Source of the DNA: Hofstenia miamia
Lineage: Eukaryota; Xenacoelomorpha; Acoela; Hofsteniidae
Assembly: GCA_900660155.1 (NCBI GenBank)
Contig: CABFPE010000249.1
Coordinates: 263,705 to 327,704 of the forward strand
Direction of reading: 5' to 3'
DNA: 64,000 nt
A model generated the notes under the pieces. That model saw nothing but the letters and a program-made list of their open reading frames with translations, ran no database searches and had not been told where the DNA came from. This document shows positions 1-11,627 of this stretch, in pieces. Positions within the stretch are counted from its first letter, which is position 1; each line of letters starts with the position of its first letter. A program made the position numbers and the translations under genes.

Positions 1-2740
1 TACACTGACTATAATTATATACAAAAAAATTAGTACTAGTATATTACAGATATTTCGATGATAATTTTCTAAACATATTTGATTTAGGAGTTTCAAAATT
101 GTAAAGTTCTTCCAAAACAGTAGTTTTTAAGAATTATATACTTCTTTACAAATCTTTAAATATTGAAACTTCTTAATAAATAAATTTTGTATGCCAGTGA
201 AGATGTTAAGTTTTTCCTCTAGTTGGCTTTATTGAATTTGATTGCAATTTTGTGTGCTAAGTGAACTTTCATAACCAATTAAATTTCATAAATTACAATG
301 CAAATATTGACGTTGTACATTTTGCAATTACAAGGATAAGCGTCGCAGTTTTTGAGCATGCATCTTACGCAAATAAACTTTTACAGTTCACTTTTATATA
401 AAAAATAATAGTAGGAAAACATATTTTTGTTGAGGTTTTCTGTGACCATGCTCGTGGCCGATCGTAATATGTGGCCGACTTTGACTAGACGTAGGAAGGG
501 AAGCTACTGCTATAGCCACCTACAGCCAAACTACTCAATTTACTGTTAAAGGAGTAGCCAAAAATATTTTATAGCCTAATCAGTGTACATGGCTACAGAG
601 TATAGCGGTAAATCAAAATTTAACGAAACATATTAATATTATAATTCATCAATGCTATTTTCATTTATTTTTCTAAAATACAACAGTATCTCTAACAAAA
701 AATTCTTAGATTACAAAAAATTTCATATATANGAAATAGTGTATCAATACAATAGCCACTAAAACAGAATAGCTGTTATAGTATTTTTTGCTTTTCTCTA
801 CAATCCTTAAAGCATACTGTGATTTATTGATCAATACAATTGCTGAATTTGCTGAATCAAACTCACAATTCGTTAGAAGCTGTTAATGAGCCTAGGACCG
901 TTTGAGCGGTTTTGAAGTTTTCACTTTCATTCTAGTTTCTTTGAAAGATAAAACAAATAGCCTAAATTCTCATACAATCTAACTACTTGGATTTGACATT
1001 GAGGATAAGAATAAAGCAACTGAAAAAGTTTCAAGTCGTGTCTAGTCGTAGGTGAAGCAAATAGCGCTAGGAATTAAACATTAATATCAACCTTTGTTAA
1101 AACAGTTGTCGATATCTCGTAATCCGTTCACCTCGGAGATTTCAAGCTTGAACTGAGATCAAAAAAGCTAAATTTATTATGTGTATTTGGATTTCAGCAT
1201 CCATTATGCTTGACACATGATGTAGGTGTAAGTGTTCTAAGTTTTTGGCATGAGGTGATTCACCCCTCCCCCCAAAATCAACTTCTGATAATGATTTCGC
1301 TGGTGTTCTGCTGTTCACCACATTGAAATGCGAAATATCGCGGAGAAATTGAGCTTTTTCTAAATTACTGTTTTCATTTATTACTGCTCTTTAAGTCAAT
1401 TACAAGAATAGATTCTAAATCTTCCTGATGGCGTCCTGGCTAGCATTGGTAGGAATTCCAGAAATTAACCAAAGGATTTCTATTTATCGAATTACAGCAA
1501 TTCGAGCTATTTGAAATTTTTCTTTGCAAAAATTTCTGATGCTATATGAAGGAGTTCTCGCCCTTCAATACGTTCTGATGGCGTCATTAAGAAGTAATTT
1601 TAATGAAAATTTATCATTTCAAATATTCTGTTTAGCTAAAGATGTGACAAATATATAAATGCACTAACATAAAAAACATTTAAGCATAAATTAGAATAAT
1701 TGAAATAATGAATATTTTCAAAATTATTTGATAAAATGAATATTTAGATGCAAAATTTCTAAATTCTGAGAGGATAAGGGATTGCGTCGAGGGGGGGCTC
1801 GGCCCTTCCAATATTCTGCAAGAAAATTTTTTAGATTTTGTTTTTAGTATTTTGCTGTTTTGAATTACAATGCGAGGACTTCAATTCAGTCCTCAGAGGA
1901 GCCTTAAGGCCCACAACACTTTTTGCTAGTGTTATTTACATACATTAAATAGCCTTTCTAAGGTATTTAGCAAACTTCCAAGACAATAAATTCTTCCCGC
2001 ATCCCTGAGGATGCAGATTCATTCTTAACGTAGGAATCGATATATTTGTCTTCGATTCACTGTCATTTGTATGCTAAATGCTAATGAGATGCCTGAAAGT
2101 ACAAATGTTGTGGCACAATTAACTGTTTTAACAAAAATAGTATATTGCCTTAATACTGGAAAAGTTTAATGAGGTTGCATAACCTCTAAACCTATTTCCA
2201 ATAGTTTAAGATTTTCCACTCATCATTTTTTCGTTCAAAGACAAAACTTTCGGAAATTTATATATAAGGACAACCCATATATATATATATATATATATAT
2301 TTCTTTATGATTAATCCAAATGATTTCAGATTCTCCTGCAAAAGTTCTTGAGATCATTTTAAAATGCCCATCGGTAACACGAAGTTTGTAAGCAAACAGT
2401 TTCAACAATTTGAGATTTTATTTTCCGCAAAACTCCTTAATTATTGTAACAAAACGAATTGTTTTTACTCAAAGAATTAGGCTTATTTGAGGATGAGCTA
2501 GCTTGAAGCATTTTGACATTTTCTATCAAACTGTTCTTAGAATGGAATCCTCATCTACTAATTTACTGGAAGCATGGGGTGGACGGTGGACCCATTAAGG
2601 CCGCCAGTGAGGTCAAGTTTAGCAGACGAGGCAAATCAGCAATGTCAAAATAAACTCAGCTCCGTATACATCACTGATTTGGCAAAATACGGTTTTCGTT
2701 TAGTAGATACAGAGAGCAACTTTTCAATTTCACTATCATA
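1..2740. other. Non-coding stretch, no gene seen
   Basis: AT-rich sequence with no supported exon or transposase motif on either strand. It holds a single-N assembly gap at 732 and an (AT)12 microsatellite at 2277-2300. Confidence 0.6.
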
Positions 2741-2832
2741 TTTGCCAACAGTGGCGTACCCAGGGGGCATGGTGGAATGTCCCCCCTCCCCTCCCCCAGT
2801 CAGAAAATCCTGGGTACGCCCTTGTTTGCCAA
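2741..2832. mobile_element. 76-bp hAT-type MITE with 8-bp target duplication
   Basis: The element spans 2749-2824. Its ends are inverted repeats: left CAGTGGCGTACCCAGG, right CCTGGGTACGCCCTTG, with 12 bp (GGCGTACCCAGG) perfectly complementary. It is flanked by a perfect 8-bp direct repeat, TTTGCCAA (2741-2748 and 2825-2832). A CAGTGGCG-type end and an 8-bp duplication are hallmarks of the hAT superfamily. The interior is only about 44 bp, C-rich, and has no coding capacity, so mobility would depend on a transposase supplied elsewhere. A short open frame crossing the element is spurious. Confidence 0.9.
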
Positions 2833-3003
2833 ACTAAATGATGTCCAATGTTACGTTCGGCATTTAATTTCATCAATATATTTTAGCACATTGAGCTTTA
2901 GCATGGTACAAGAATAGATTTACTGGACCGGTATTGCCAAATTGGCTGGACATGGACGCGATCAAGACAGACCCATTGCACAAATGAGTGTGTGTGCCTC
3001 TAA

Positions 3004-3339
3004 AATGCCTCAAATATATTTGAACATTCCATCAAATTAAATAAATATAAAGTGTTTTTAGACACCTTATATTTCGCTTTTGCCTGCTTTGTCTACATTT
3101 TGATGCTACTGCTAATCGCGGGAATTATTTTTGTTCATCTATATTTATGTTTTAAAGTACGCAAAACAACACACCTTAGTTGCATTCATTCGCAAGGAAG
3201 ATTGGACTGTGAAATCACGAAAGAAGATCGCAGCATCCTTAAACTCACAGTAACCGCCACTCTTGTTACATTCATACTCTGTTCCTTTGTTTTCTTAGAG
3301 CTCTTGCGCTCAATTTCCGGGTTTGTACTTTTACTCTAG
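3004..3339 (+). pseudogene. GPCR-like exon fragment with two transmembrane helices
   Basis: An open frame of about 110 codons with no good ATG. It encodes two hydrophobic helices: one around FVYILMLLLIAGIIFVHLYL, followed by a basic KVRK stretch, and a second around LKLTVTATLVTFILCSFVFL. They are joined by a loop of about 30 residues rich in charged residues (EITKEDRS). The order helix, polar loop, K/R-rich approach, helix resembles TM5-ICL3-TM6 of a rhodopsin-type receptor, but no diagnostic motif such as DRY or NPxxY is present and no neighbouring exon was found. The frame ends in a TAG whose G begins a (GTAA)6 tract, so splicing at the first GTAAGT would remove the stop. It could be a true internal exon, a decayed receptor, or a chance membrane-like frame. 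Confidence 0.4.
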
Positions 3340-3362
3340 TAAGTAAGTAAGTAAGTAAGTAA
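3339..3362. repeat. (GTAA)6 tetranucleotide microsatellite
   Basis: Six GTAA units directly follow the open frame ending at 3339. Each internal unit reads GTAAGT, the consensus 5' splice donor, so the tract is a ladder of potential donors spaced 4 bp apart. Confidence 0.85.
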
Positions 3363-5508
3363 CTATATTTATAAACAGCTTGTGACCAAAAGGTCAAAAT
3401 GGCTTTGCACAACAAAATTTATATTATATAATTTAAGACAATAATTATAATAACACTAACGTAGTGAAGGTAAAAACTGAGGAGGTAAAAAGGTCTGCAC
3501 TAAACATGTGAAAAATTATTGGTTATAAAGCATTAATGATCACTCTAGAAAATATCAAAGGATTTCATTGTTTTTGCAGAAACAAAAGATTTAGCTGGAG
3601 GATCACTTTGTGGATATATATGATCGATTTGTTAAAGTAGAAAGCAAGTGTATTGAAAGATTGTGTGAATATTTGTACATAGTGTACAATGGAAATACTT
3701 CTAACTATAATCGATAATTATTGCTCTAAATTATTATGCTGTCGGGTATGTTTTTTATCCAATGTTTCATATAGATTTTCTGCCTTTGATCTAGTATAGA
3801 CAGGTAACTTAGATTTGCAATATCAGTTCTGTTGTAATCAATGCGATACCTATCGAGGTATTGTTTTCATTGTAATCTTTACCTAATATAATATAAATTT
3901 ATGTTAACCAAGGTAGCAGCTCTACAAGTGAATATAATTTGAAGCTTTAAAGATTTTTTAAATGAACTATATATTTAAAATATGAGTATATCTTGCATTA
4001 CTTCAATTTACTGAAAAATAACCTTAAGCTGCCCACGAATATTTTATATCTTCTTGAAAAAATTTTAAACACTAATACTTTCAAAATAAAAAAGGTATCC
4101 AAAATCTAGAAACTCCACAATATAGAGAAATGTCTTTTCTAATATTTTCGTTCTTAAGCCATGACATCTGACTTTGCGCACGGCGTGTCTTAATGGTTTT
4201 ATCTACATTAAAAAATTGGAATTTGCAAGGAAAAATAGTGAATCTTTCGGACTACGTTTGTCACACTTTTTCAAAATTACGTTCGAGCGGTTTTACTAAT
4301 AGTTGATTTGATTTCATATTTTAAGATGTTGAAATTTCATAATAGGAATGGAGAAAGTTTCCTGAAAATCTGGAAGAAACAGTTCAGTCCTATATAAAGA
4401 ATATGGGCAGTTTAAAGTTAAGGAAGCTATTGTTTATTAGTTAGTAGTCTATGCATTGAAAGGCTTGCTGCAATAATTTTTGCATAGTATGTTATTTCCA
4501 AACAAGAAGACAGAACCTTGTAAGAATTTAAGTTTGTTACCATAAAAGTGCAATGAACTTTACTTTCTTCTGTCTAGGGAATTGACAAGTGCAAATATAT
4601 GTTTAATGAGTAGATGTTTTAACCTCTTTACGTGTTTGAAAGTGTTTGATCTTGATACCGCAAATGTTTGTAGACGGACACTGTTTTTGCACAGAGCATG
4701 TTGTTTTAAGTAGAGTTGCGAGAAAAACTCTTAGAAGTGATTATAAATCGTATTTATTACGATGTAGCCTTGGACCTGATAGATAATATCGTACTAAAAT
4801 CAAGTGCAAGCATAAAGTTAGCCAAGACATCAAATATGAAAGTACCCATGTAATGCTATGTGTTGGAGTGGGTGGTTGGTTAGTTGGTTATGTATGTGGG
4901 GCTAAAGCAGGTTCTTAATGCATTGCAAATGCACATTTTTTATTTCGAATCGGAGTATTCAAGCAATTGATTCACAAATCCGAATCGAATCCAAAATTCA
5001 ATGTGGCTTTCGAAATAATCTCCTTTGCAAAAACAGTTAAGAAACTACTCTTAGGCATGACAAAACCTTATTCTACAATAGACAAATTGAATTGAGAGAT
5101 GTGATTTACACGCTTCACACTAGATAGTTAATTGCGAAATTATTTTTATTTCCGAAAATTTGAGAACAATGACCAGAAATTTGTAGACCCCCAGTGAACT
5201 GAATTCGAATTCAAATACAGCATAGATTCGGATTCGCAATTCGATTCAATTTCTAATTTTTGTTGGGCTGTAGACAAGGAGCTCGCTGAATAACAGGAGG
5301 TGACGCAGAAATATTTTGCAAATAGTGTGTAGGTGGAAAATTTTTCTAAGTTTTCTATAAATTCAGTAAAAATTATATACAAATAAAGCTAAATTGTTAC
5401 ACTAAAAAATTAAAAACATAGCTTTATATTTATAAAAAGGATACAAAAGTAACTAAATTTAGATGAAGATGGAAGCTTTTTAACAACTTTATTTTGATCT
5501 ATTTGACT
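3363..5508. other. Non-coding stretch, no gene seen
   Basis: AT-rich DNA with only short chance open frames. No conserved domain, RNA gene or terminal inverted repeat was recognised. Confidence 0.5.
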
Positions 5509-5830
5509 TTAAATTTTCTGCATTTCATCGACTAGTTCGCAAATGTAGCCTCTACTAAAAGTGTTGAATAAACACTGAGCAAACTTGTGCAGAGGAGTAA
5601 GTAATAGTCCTTGATATTCTGCATTTTTAGTTGACAGAAGTACTGGGATATATGTGAAAAATAAGCAACTGAAATTTAGAAATATTAACATTCATGCCAC
5701 TATTGACACACCAAGATTGTAATAAAGTGAAATCCGAGCTTAAAGCAGCAATATTAGAGGCTGTAATCTTAAGATCATCAGCAAACAATAATGGTAAGTG
5801 TAATGTTAGGAAATTAACCCATGACAGCAC
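5509..5830 (-). pseudogene. LINE reverse-transcriptase fragment (FADD palm motif)
   Basis: On the minus strand about 67 codons contain LPLLFADDLKI, the F/YxDD catalytic motif of reverse transcriptase. LQSWCVNSGMNVNISKFQLL follows, matching the usual downstream LINE block (LxxW...N.M.LN..K). This spacing is typical of Jockey/CR1-type non-LTR retrotransposons. Only the palm C motif and the start of the next block survive, and the frame closes at 5627. No endonuclease, 5' part or 3' tail was found nearby. Dead fragment; clade not determinable. Confidence 0.6.
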
Positions 5831-5977
5831 ACAAAACCCTTCAATATTCTGATTACAGCTGAATCATATTATGATATGCGAAGCTGGAAGAAACTTTGAA
5901 CTTTAGTTTGGGCGTCCAATGTGAAATTAATGTGCAGAAATATTTTATATAAATTTGTATTTTCCCTCTTTTTGATA

Positions 5978-6970
5978 AAATAAAGGTTGGTATTAAATAT
6001 GAAATGGGACAGTCAGCAACTACGGAATTTACTTCCACGTCTATAGCAGATGTATTCTTAACAACGTTAGAAATAGTTCAATAACAAATGCAACGTCAAA
6101 ATGAAATGATTACCACCATGAGCCAACAGAGCTGGTGCCCAGGAGCAAGAATTATTGCTTTTAATTCAAGAGCAATTCTGATCTACTGGCAAGACACCAT
6201 ATGGCCGGCCAACAAGTGGTAAAGCAATAGCACGTGTAGAGGAGGCTGCTAATGTCACTAAGAGTATCTTAGAAAATTCAATCTCTGTTTTAGCTGTAAA
6301 ACAAAAGTCTGCATACAAAAAAGGAAATCATTTTCAAGAAAAACGTTTCAAGTAAAAAACAAACTTGTTTCCGCTGTGGTAAGTTACAGCATGAGGGTAA
6401 CCAACAGTGTCCTGCAGCAGTTGCAATTTGCCATTCTTGTAAATCTACAGGTAATTTAGTGAAAATGTGTAATNAAATAAAGGTTGGTATTAAATATGAA
6501 ATGGGACAGTCAGCAACTACGGAATTTACTTCCACGTCTATAGCAGATGTATTCTTAACAACGTTAGAAATAGTTCAATAACAAATGCAACGTCAAAATG
6601 AAATGATTACCACCATGAGCCAACAGAGCTGGTGCCCAGGAGCAAGAATTATTGCTTTTAATTCAAGAGCAATTCTGATCTACTGGCAAGACACCATATG
6701 GCCGGCCAACAAGTGGTAAAGCAATAGCACGTGTAGAGGAGGCTGCTAATGTCACTAAGAGTATCTTAGAAAATTCAATCTCTGTTTTAGCTGTAAAACA
6801 AAAGTCTGCATACAAAAAAGGAAATCATTTTCAAGAAAAACGTTTCAAGTAAAAAACAAACTTGTTTCCGCTGTGGTAAGTTACAGCATGAGGGTAACCA
6901 ACAGTGTCCTGCAGCAGTTGCAATTTGCCATTCTTGTAAATCTACAGGTAATTTAGTGAAAATGTGTAAT
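5978..6970. repeat. 496-bp exact duplication on either side of a single-N gap
   Basis: Positions 5978-6473 and 6475-6970 are identical as far as I compared, separated only by the N at 6474. The copies abut the gap exactly, as expected if two overlapping contig ends were joined without merging. I treat it as an assembly artefact. The zinc-knuckle region of the gypsy element is therefore probably present once in the real genome. Confidence 0.85.
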
Positions 6971-8440
6971 TTAATACTAGAAAAAGTACTATTGTGTGTA
7001 TTAGTGTAAAAGGTTGTTTTAAGAGCAACAATGAATTCATTCCACTAAAGGTGTGCTCTGCAAAATCTAAAATAGGGATCATACATTTTCATGATGACAC
7101 TGGAAGTGATGTAGATGCCATTGGTTTACAACACAATAGCTATTGGTAAAAAAAAGTCAGTGACTTACAAAAAGTAAATTTTTCAGTGTTTAGTGCTGAT
7201 GAAACTGATAGGTAGGTTACAGTCATAGTGCAAACAAATAATAAGAAAATTAAATCCGATTTGCACGTAGTCCAAGGTCTTAAGGAACCATTGTTTTCGA
7301 AAGTGTCACTAAAACGCCTTGACTTTCTACCAAATAATTAGCCATTCTGTTGTTTATCAGACAATAAACTGATTGATACAGTAAAAATCGAAATTCAAAC
7401 AATGATATATCAGATAATGATGTTACTGCTAACGGAAATTTTGCTTAGTAAGATTTCTGATGTGTTTGACACATCGCAATTATCATCTATGAAAGGAAAA
7501 CCAGTAGAAATTTCCTTAAAGAGTGATGCAAAACCATTTGCAGTTTACACAGCCAGACCAATTCCAGTTGCATATCGAGATGCTATTAAATCGTATTGAA
7601 GTAGTTATGGAACTATCTGAATAGTGCCACCCTATTGTGGTAGTTGACCCAAAAGGTAATAATGAGAAACGCCTGACTTTTGATTTAACAAAGCTAAATT
7701 CACAGGTTGCACATAAAACGCATCCATCCAGTACACAAAGAGATATTTTGAATTACATTGGTTCAGCAAAAGTGTTTTTATTGATTGATGTCCATAAAGC
7801 CTATTGGCAGGTACCCCTATCTGACAAATCCAAAGTATTAACTACTGGGTTATATTAGTGCTGGTGATGAATATAACCAACGGATGGACGAAGCACTGTC
7901 TGACATACCTAATCTTGTCAAAGTCGTAGATGATACACTTATTTTTGATGAAAATTACGAACAACATGTTGAACACATTCGTCAAGTACTACTTAGATGC
8001 CGAGAGTATGGCATCACATTGAATTCAAAGAAGTTTCAGTTTGCTAAAAAAACAATTGAATTCTGTGTTTACCATGTTGCCAACGGCACTTGGCAAATAT
8101 ATGATGACAAGATTAAGGCCAACAAGGATTTTCCAACACCGCAGAATTGAACAGATCTCAGAAGTATTTTTGGTTTTGTACAGCAGTTTTCAGAGTTTAC
8201 ACCTCATATTTCTAAACTTGCAGTACCACTGCTAGATAATTTTTAAGAAAAAAACATTTTAACATGGCACAGTGATCATGAAAACGCATTTATTGCCAGT
8301 AAAACTAGTTGATAAAAGCTCTAATTTTACAATTTTATCAAGCTGGTTTACTGACTAGATTAGAGACTGAGATGCTTCTAGGACAGGCTTAGGGTTTGTT
8401 CTTTTACACAAGACAAGTAATAAGTGGCACATGGTTCAGG
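6060..8440 (+). mobile_element. Ty3/gypsy retrotransposon gag-pol remnant
   Basis: Successive fragments in different plus-strand frames give a gypsy-type order. The gag end carries two CCHC-like knuckles (CFRCGKLQHEGNQQC and CHSCKSTGNLVKMC; in the second, His is replaced). An aspartic protease core is at HDDTGSDVDAIG near 7090. The reverse-transcriptase N-terminus (7402-7599) contains AVYTARPIPV, the fingers/palm (7637-7858) contain LIDVHKAYWQVPL, and VVDDTLIFD (near 7925) holds the catalytic aspartates. The connection region follows, then the RNase H start DASRTGLGFVL (near 8371). The block style resembles the K02A2.6-like gypsy lineage. Several stops and frameshifts interrupt it, no LTRs were found, and it ends in RNase H where (AAT)n and a LINE begin. 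Integrase is absent. Part of the gag end is duplicated by the assembly at 5978-6970. Confidence 0.8.
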
Positions 8441-8463
8441 CAAGTAGTAGTAAATAACAATAT

Positions 8464-8922
8464 TAATAATAATAATAATAATAATAATAAGATACTGTGG
8501 GGCTTCAAAATATCGACAAGCAAGGTGATAGAAGCACGGAGGTCAGATATAGTACTGGTAGACAAAGAGAAAAGCTTGGAAACAGTGATAGACATAGCAG
8601 TACCAAAGGACAGGAATGTAGCAAGCAAGGAGAAAGAGAAGATAGACAAGTACAGAGAGTTGGCAGAGGAAATAGAAAAGCTGTGGAAGTTAAAGAAGGT
8701 TGAAGTAGTCCCGGTAGTAGTAGGAGCAGTGAGTAAGAAGCATAAGAGATACTTGAAGAAGTTGGGAGTACCAAAGTGGGGAGGAGAGGTAGCACAGAAG
8801 GCAGCATTGTTAGGTACAGAAAAAGTCCTGAGGAAATCTCTCAGACTCTCTGGGAACTGGTGAGTTCCGCGAGCTGAGAGGAATACCAGCATGAAGCTGT
8901 GCGAAGTAAGAAATAATAATAA
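8464..8922 (+). mobile_element. 3' end of an RLE-type LINE between (AAT)n tracts
   Basis: An open frame (8489-8863) of about 124 codons encodes the C-terminus of a restriction-like-endonuclease LINE of the R2/R4 kind. It starts KILWGFKI and contains RRSDIVLVDKEKSLETVIDI, matching the R-P-D...D.A.P pattern of the PD-(D/E)xK nuclease with S for P. KYRELAEEIEKLWKLKKVEV and VVVGAV follow, then the terminal block ALLGTEKVLRKSL. A 3' UTR of about 48 bp follows the TGA and ends in AATAATAATAAT (8912-8922). The 5' edge abuts another AAT tract (8464-8489). The reverse-transcriptase domain is missing, so it is 5'-truncated. Lying in AAT repeats recalls the R4-clade element Dong, which inserts in TAA repeats. 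The terminal frame is intact, suggesting a fairly recent insertion. Confidence 0.7.
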
Positions 8923-9768
8923 TATTGTTGGAAGAAATCTTTTAATGATATTTTTATGTGTTTCAATTATTCGTATTTTGATGTATATAATTAGCAAGAA
9001 TAGCAATTCTATTTAAATAAAAAGATCTGGTTGATTCTTTTCTTATATCCTTTGATTTGAAGATTGTAAGGTTAGAAGAATGAAGACGGTAGTTTGTTGG
9101 TAGATATTCTGATATTATTTTTGAAAATTCTAAATCATATTGGTCCTTCAAAAGCTTATTAAAATAGATTAAATCAAGTAACTGAAAGTAGTAGGGTATC
9201 TGAAGCATGTTAATGGTGATTTATAATCAAGTCCTGGTGGTATCCACTTAAAATATTTCATGTTGAAAAAAAGCTTCTAGCTTTTCAAGTATGAATGGGG
9301 ATAATTCCATCAGAATTGAGTCATAACTTAGACATGGTAATACAATTGATTTGTATAGAGTTAACGTAATCATAAAATGAGTTGAGTATGGAATATTTAG
9401 TTTAATATTGGAAAAAAGATAACTTCAACTTTTTAATTTCTTTAAGTAGTGTGCAGACCATGAGAAGTTTGGTGTTATTATGAGTCACGGATCTTTAACG
9501 AAATCGTTTGTTTTAATTGATGTACATGATTTACAGATAAAATAAAATATATTATTTAATTTTAGAGGTATTTACATCATCATTTACTAAAAATTTTAGT
9601 AGAAATAACTAAAATAACTAATTAATTAAATAACCACAATTAAGTGTCAAAGTGGCATATGTTTCATCATCAGAGTTGGTAGGTTACTACTTACTAGTAT
9701 ATTACTGTCTAGTAAATTACTAGTAATGTTGCTAGTAACTAATTTGAGGTTACCTCTTCAGGTTACTA
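8923..9768. other. Non-coding stretch, no gene seen
   Basis: AT-rich, without recognised coding sequence. Its right part (9665-9768) carries several TTACTAGTAA-like palindromes that also occur at 10580-10610, so the hAT element between them probably landed in an older repeat. Confidence 0.4.
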
Positions 9769-10415
9769 GGGATTAGTAGGGCCCGGCGGTATACTGAACC
9801 GAGAACCGAAACCGCGGTTTTTTTTTAAAAATTGAATCGGACTTTTGAAACTGGACGGTTTCGGTTTTGAGATTAGGCCTTAAGTCCGTCGCGTCGCCAA
9901 CTCTGGCCCAAATGCTTCTCCAAAAGATTCAAAATAAAACAATAAATATCTTACTATCGTATAAACTATGTACTGCTACCATAAGTACAATATTCGTATA
10001 ACTACAAAATTAGGCTGAGGATATCTGCAATGATGATGGTTATTAGTCTCGTCTGCTAAATTAAAAGAACCGAACCGAAACCGTGGTTTTTTTTTAAAAA
10101 TTGAATCGGACTTTTGAAACTGGACGGTTTCGGTTTTGAGATTAGGCCTTAAGTCCGTCGCGTCGCCAACTCTGGCCCAAATGCTTCTCCAAAAGATTCA
10201 AAATAAAACAATAAATATCTTACTATCGTATAAACTATGTACTGCTACCATAAGTACAATATTCGTATAACTACAAAATTAGGCTGAAGATATCTGCAAT
10301 GATGATGGTTATTAGTCTCGTCTGCTAAATTAAAAGAACCGAACCGAAACCGTGGTTTTTTTTTAAAAATTGAATCGGACTGAAAAATTCGAAACCGCCG
10401 GGCTCTAAGGATTAG
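9769..10415. mobile_element. 631-bp hAT-type MITE with an internal tandem repeat
   Basis: The element is 9777-10407. The left end TAGGGCCCGGCGGT is the inverted complement of the right end ACCGCCGGGCTCTA, with 13 of 14 pairs matching. Flanks are GGGATTAG (9769-9776) and AGGATTAG (10408-10415), an 8-bp target duplication with one mismatch. Ends beginning TAGGG plus an 8-bp duplication indicate hAT. The interior has no transposase and is built almost entirely of a 269-bp tandem repeat, described separately. Confidence 0.88.
9803..10383. repeat. 269-bp tandem repeat inside the hAT MITE
   Basis: Units begin at GAACCGAAACCG at 9803, 10072 and 10341. The first two are full 269-bp copies that differ at very few sites (for example CGCGG versus CGTGG), and the third is broken after about 43 bp. 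The third unit's tail runs into the right terminal inverted repeat, so expansion happened inside one element. No N lies within, so a simple contig-join artefact is less likely than at 6474. Confidence 0.9.
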
Positions 10416-10810
10416 TAATAACATCAAGAATCATGAGTTCATGAGTCAATATTACTATGTAGTAGTATGTAATCAAACAATATTATATTGCTTCATCTCT
10501 TTTGCAGTCATACAATGAGCTACTGACTGGGCATATACTTAAAAGGTAATTATGGGACATCAGCGTATTTTCTTAGGTTACCACGGTTACTAGTAAGTTA
10601 CTAGTAACCAGTTTCTTGGTTACCACAATTTGCCACGTTTAAAATCCAGGGTTGCGATGCGCTTTGTTGAGAAAATATATTTATAAGAGGCGTTATGTAG
10701 CGCCCCATATAGAAAACCATATAATTGATATAACAATTTTAACATATGATTTTATATGCTCAATTTAGTGTAATATATTACTTTGAGGCCGTTCAGTTGA
10801 ATACTTTATT

Positions 10811-11627
10811 GATTGAAATCTAAATGACAACATTGAATAACAGACTAGCAATTTAAAATTTGAATTAGATTTAAACAAGTATTAATTGAAAAATCGAAAA
10901 CTAGTATTTATTCTCATGATGTAAAACGAATGTTGCTCTTGTTTTTGACAACAGGTAGTCTGCAAACCAGCTTAGTTTACTCATCTCAAACATTATCATG
11001 ATCACAATGTTTGCTGCTAGAATTGCTCTAGTTGTAATAATGACGTGTTTTTTGTACTTCTAGTCCAGTAAGTAGTTGCACTCTAACGTAGATTTTTTAT
11101 CATTATAGGAGAGTGAATAATATCAGAGATTGTATTATAATAATCATTTTTATTTCGCTTCCCCAAAATTCATCTTGCCTTCTCCAGAATTCCTGTCTAT
11201 AGCTAGATACGTGGGTTAGTCTTGCATACCCGGTCCAGTTACGAAATAGCGGGTAGGACTTTTCAAAAGTGGGACGAACAAATTGAACAGAAGACGGAAC
11301 CAGAATGAAACTAAAACCCGAAGATGTGTTACCCTGCAGGTATCTAATGTGGGTGTGGTATGTGTGCTCGCTCTGATAAGATATATTTAGCTCACGATTT
11401 TCGTCAATAAAGACTTAATTTAAATTATAGGCTTTGAAAATTTGTTGTTAGACTGATGATTTACATGTATACACAACAAGCTATCATGTATTTTTCTGCT
11501 TTTAAGAAATCTAATATTTAATAACACTTAAGATATTCAGCGAATATTTTAGACAGTTAGAAAAGACTTAGAATTAAGAATCCCCGAGTTTGTAGTTTTT
11601 AGATACTTAAATAATACATTTTCATCA
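10811..11627. repeat. 817-bp block, first copy, ending at a gap
   Basis: Nearly identical to 12499-13314; the only difference noticed is a one-base indel in a C run. This copy ends exactly at the N at 11628. That coincidence points to two haplotypes or an unmerged contig overlap rather than a biological duplication. No coding signal was recognised inside. Confidence 0.8.

Noticed and set aside
5853-6535. Two minus-strand frames sharing the start MEVNSVVADCPISYL
   Set aside because: They are antisense to the gypsy gag region and look like two genes only because the block is duplicated at the N gap.
8404-9006. 200-codon minus-strand open frame
   Set aside because: It is the antisense shadow of the LINE nuclease frame and the AAT tract; the plus strand carries recognisable conserved motifs.
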